The position numbers were made by a program, and so were the translations under genes. Source: Flagellimonas okinawensis (GTDB lineage Bacteria > Bacteroidota > Bacteroidia > Flavobacteriales > Flavobacteriaceae). Taken from it: DNA of 64,000 nt. The stretch spans positions 372,001-436,000 of the forward strand of contig NZ_JARFVA010000003.1 of the NCBI RefSeq assembly GCF_029194005.1, in the 5' to 3' direction. Position 1 is the first letter of the stretch. Every line of letters starts with the position of its first letter. Below the pieces are notes generated by a model. That model had not been told where the DNA came from. It saw only the letters and a program-made list of their open reading frames with translations, and did not search any database. Below are positions 61,799 to 64,000 of this stretch, in pieces.

Positions 61799-63463
61799 TT
61801 GACAACTGGCTCACCTTTAGAGGATTCCAAAATAGTTTATTTGACAACGAATGGGAAGGACCCAATACCTGATTCATTTGAATACCCCCATTTCTATACG
61901 CCAATTGCCATTGCCAAGAAGGCTGCGAATGACCTTCAAAATAGATTAGAACAAAATTTGCCGGAATTGGTGCATCAACCAACAGGACGCATGTTAGGGG
62001 TTCTTGTGGTTCAAAACAAAGAAGGCAATCTTGGATACCTTAGTGCCTATTCGGGCGAGCTTCAAACCAATCTTGAAATTATACCTTTTGTACCTCCCGT
62101 CCATCAATTGCCAAAAGGTGAGGATTTTCCAGAAATGGCAGCTATCAATGCCATTAACGAAGAAGTTAGAGCGTTGGAAGAAAGTGAAGGGTTCATCCGT
62201 GCGAAGCAACACTTAATAAAGATAACCAAAGAGACCAAAGAAAATATTCTGGTCGCTAAGAAAGCGGCAAAAAAAAGAAAATCGGAACGTGACAGATTAA
62301 GGCGAGAGTCCATTCACTTCTCTGAAAAAGAACGCCAGCAGCTTTTGGAGGATTTGGCAAAACAAGGTGCCAATGAAGGAATGGACCTTAGACGATTCAC
62401 CCGTTCCGAGAACCTGCGGTTGGAAAAAGCAATAGCGGCCCATAAGGAATTTGAAAAACGAATCGAATCGCTAAAAGCACTGCGTAAAGCCAAGTCCAAC
62501 GAGTTACAGGATTCTATTTTTAGATCATTCATTTTTTTGAACGGGGAAGGAGAAGGCAAATCCGCAAAAACAGTCTTTACCGATTTCGGGGTCGATGTAC
62601 CACCTGCCGGAGCTGGGGAATGCGCTGCTCCTAAACTGTTTCAATACGCCTTTAAAAATGGACTGAAACCTGTGGCACTAGCAGAGTTTTGGTGGGGACC
62701 CTCTCCCAATTCGGAAATACGGGAACATGGCAATTTTTACCCGGCCTGCAAAGGTAAATGCCAACCTATTTTGGCACATATGCTCAAAGGAATCCAAGTA
62801 AAACCAAACCCCTTGTTGGAAAATTTTGGAGCAGGTAAAAAATTGGAAATATTATTTGAAGACGAACATCTGGTGGTCGTAAACAAACCTACCGGCATGT
62901 TGTCCGTCCCGGGCAGGCACATAAAAGATTCCGTTAAATCCCGCATTCTGGAAAAATACCCCAAAGCTACCGGTCCACTAATTGTACATCGGCTAGATCA
63001 AGACACCTCGGGAATAATAATCGTTACCCTCTCCAAAAAAGTAAATAAGCTATTGCAGCAACAATTTTTAGAGCGTACCATTCGCAAGACCTATTTTGCG
63101 GTTCTAGAAAAACCTATAGCTACAACCACTGGAGAGATATCGCTGCCCCTCATCTTGGATATCAACAATAGGCCGATGCAAATGGTACACTACGAACATG
63201 GCAAACCAGCTTTGACACGATTCCAGGTCATAAAAAAGACAGCTCGTCAAACTTTGATAAAATTGAACCCCATAACGGGTCGTTCGCATCAACTTCGGGT
63301 ACATTGCGCCCATAAACTGGGATTGCATGCGCCAATCGTAGGGGATAATTTGTATGGCACTCCATCGGAGCGACTTTGTCTGCATGCACAGCAAATAGAA
63401 TTTATGCATCCTGTTTCCAAAGAGGAAATGACGATCAGTACAGAAATACCTTTTGATATTTGA
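61799..63463 (+). CDS. RluA-type pseudouridine synthase with long N-terminal extension
   Basis: 554 residues starting at TTG (61799); no in-frame ATG near the conserved N-terminus is available. The C-terminal 220 residues are the RluA catalytic domain: LVVVNKPTGMLSVPGR (near 360), the active-site Asp in HRLDQDTSGIIIV (near 397) and ITGRSHQLRVHCAH (near 490). They isomerise uridine in rRNA or tRNA. The first 340 residues are not part of the enzyme: a conserved block PHFYTPIAIAKKAANDLQ, a charged coiled coil (about 120-225), and GAGECAAPKLFQYAF plus YPACKGKC. This fusion is known in several Bacteroidota. Target position unknown. Confidence 0.92.
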   Translation: MTTGSPLEDSKIVYLTTNGKDPIPDSFEYPHFYTPIAIAKKAANDLQNRLEQNLPELVHQPTGRMLGVLVVQNKEGNLGYLSAYSGELQTNLEIIPFVPPVHQLPKGEDFPEMAAINAINEEVRALEESEGFIRAKQHLIKITKETKENILVAKKAAKKRKSERDRLRRESIHFSEKERQQLLEDLAKQGANEGMDLRRFTRSENLRLEKAIAAHKEFEKRIESLKALRKAKSNELQDSIFRSFIFLNGEGEGKSAKTVFTDFGVDVPPAGAGECAAPKLFQYAFKNGLKPVALAEFWWGPSPNSEIREHGNFYPACKGKCQPILAHMLKGIQVKPNPLLENFGAGKKLEILFEDEHLVVVNKPTGMLSVPGRHIKDSVKSRILEKYPKATGPLIVHRLDQDTSGIIIVTLSKKVNKLLQQQFLERTIRKTYFAVLEKPIATTTGEISLPLILDINNRPMQMVHYEHGKPALTRFQVIKKTARQTLIKLNPITGRSHQLRVHCAHKLGLHAPIVGDNLYGTPSERLCLHAQQIEFMHPVSKEEMTISTEIPFDI

Positions 63464-63526
63464 CGATCAGCAGTATTCAGCAACTAAGAAAACCTAGTTG
63501 ATTGATTTGGATTGATTGAAGAAAAG

Positions 63527-63598
63527 TAGCCCCGGCAAGAATCGAACTTGCATCTAAAGTTTAGGAAACTTCTATTCTATCCATTGAACTACGGGGCC
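63527..63598 (-). tRNA. tRNA-Arg (anticodon CCT)
   Basis: Read on the minus strand: acceptor GGCCCCG/CGGGGCT with discriminator A; D arm GTTC/GAAT; anticodon stem GAAGT/ACTTT around loop TTCCTAA, giving anticodon CCT; T arm GCAAG-TTCGATT-CTTGC. All four stems fold within 72 nt. The CCA end is not encoded. Confidence 0.95.
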
Positions 63599-63694
63599 AT
63601 TTAAAAATGGAATGCAAAAATAGCGTTTTTAGCATATTTTACGCAATCCCACTATTCAATTTATATGGTTTTATTTAAGAGAGCTCTTCTAAGA

Positions 63695-64000
63695 TCAAAC
63701 ATTCCTGTTCCGTTCCTCTTCCTTAAGGACTTTTTCTAAATAAGAACGTGATAAGGGCTTATCCACATAACCTGCGATAAGCTCATGTTCTTTGGCAATG
63801 CTGCGGTCCGAAGAATTGGTAAATGCAGAAAGGACATAAATACTTGGAAGTTTATGGTCTTTGAAGAGATTCTCCAAGTTTTTCAAAAAATCCCAGCCGT
63901 TCATTCCATCCATAACTAGATCCAAAAAGATAATATCGGGTAGCTTGTTGTGCATTTCAATAGCACTAAAACAGGCCTGTATACCCTCTTCACCACTGGA
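63695..64000 (-). CDS. Response-regulator receiver domain protein, 5' end outside window
   Basis: The frame is open to the right window edge, so the N-terminus with the acidic pocket is not seen. Visible are LPDIIFLDLVMDGMNGWDFL (Asp of the phosphorylation site), YVLSAFTNSSD (conserved Ser/Thr) and AGYVDKPLSRSYLEKVL (conserved Lys). The protein ends 20 residues later without an output domain, so it is a single-domain receiver of CheY type. Context beyond the window is unknown. Confidence 0.88.
   Translation of the reverse strand, partial: SSGEEGIQACFSAIEMHNKLPDIIFLDLVMDGMNGWDFLKNLENLFKDHKLPSIYVLSAFTNSSDRSIAKEHELIAGYVDKPLSRSYLEKVLKEEERNRNV

Noticed and set aside
63527..63598. tRNA-Arg as an integration site
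   Set aside because: No integrase, direct repeat of the tRNA 3' end or foreign genes are visible near it.

Overview
The window is a chromosomal segment of a member of the Bacteroidota, most likely a marine Flavobacteriaceae close to Muricauda/Allomuricauda/Flagellimonas. The evidence is the gene content: DUF1800/DUF1501 pairs, TonB-dependent receptors with DUF4249 or DUF4374 partners, a type IX secretion tail, a Flavobacterium-type L-threonine dehydrogenase, the dabAB bicarbonate pump, and promoters of the form TTTG-N19-21-TAnnTTTG. The genus is inference. Genes are dense, mostly short operons, with no rRNA, prophage or CRISPR array.

Layout. 1-5.7 kb: 3' end of mfd, a serine hydrolase, a DUF3352-like membrane protein with MORN repeats, an ACT-like protein and YraN. 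5.8-16.7 kb: a secreted DUF1800/DUF1501 pair, metG, a secreted unknown, tex, a histone-deacetylase-like hydrolase and a PAP2 phosphatase. 16.8-21.4 kb: a tiny Cys/Lys-rich protein, a succinate:acetate CoA-transferase, a secreted M28 peptidase and a short SSB.

21.5-24.7 kb is the accessory core of the window: an intact 3178-bp IS1595-type transposon with 27-bp perfect terminal inverted repeats and a perfect 8-bp target duplication (TACAAGTG). Besides its DDE transposase it carries a NYN (PIN-like) ribonuclease gene, an overlapping 43-aa gene, a 70-aa gene beside the right inverted repeat, and two apparent RNA units. One is a leader of about 110 nt, with its own promoter and terminator, directly before the NYN gene. 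The other is a structured transcript of about 380 nt with a promoter on the minus strand, hairpin terminators at both ends and a group II intron domain V-like hairpin. This is the best candidate in the window for an undescribed system.

24.7-40.4 kb: Dps, a GNAT acetyltransferase, glycerate kinase, SIMPL and DUF6265 proteins, a sortilin/BNR giant, a pentapeptide-repeat protein, a CBS protein, a membrane-anchored M28 peptidase, small secreted proteins and L-threonine dehydrogenase. 40.6-52.1 kb: two outer-membrane uptake loci. The first is an STN-type TonB receptor with DUF4249 and MG2-like partners. The second is an AraC regulator divergent from a TonB receptor plus a DUF4374 lipoprotein, resembling the Xus siderophore system, with two tandem palindromic operators between them. 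52.2-57.7 kb: the dab inorganic-carbon uptake operon with a divergent LysR regulator. 57.8-64 kb: a TPR histidine kinase and NarL-type response regulator, a secreted unknown, an extended RluA-type pseudouridine synthase, tRNA-Arg(CCT) and the end of a receiver-domain gene cut by the window edge.
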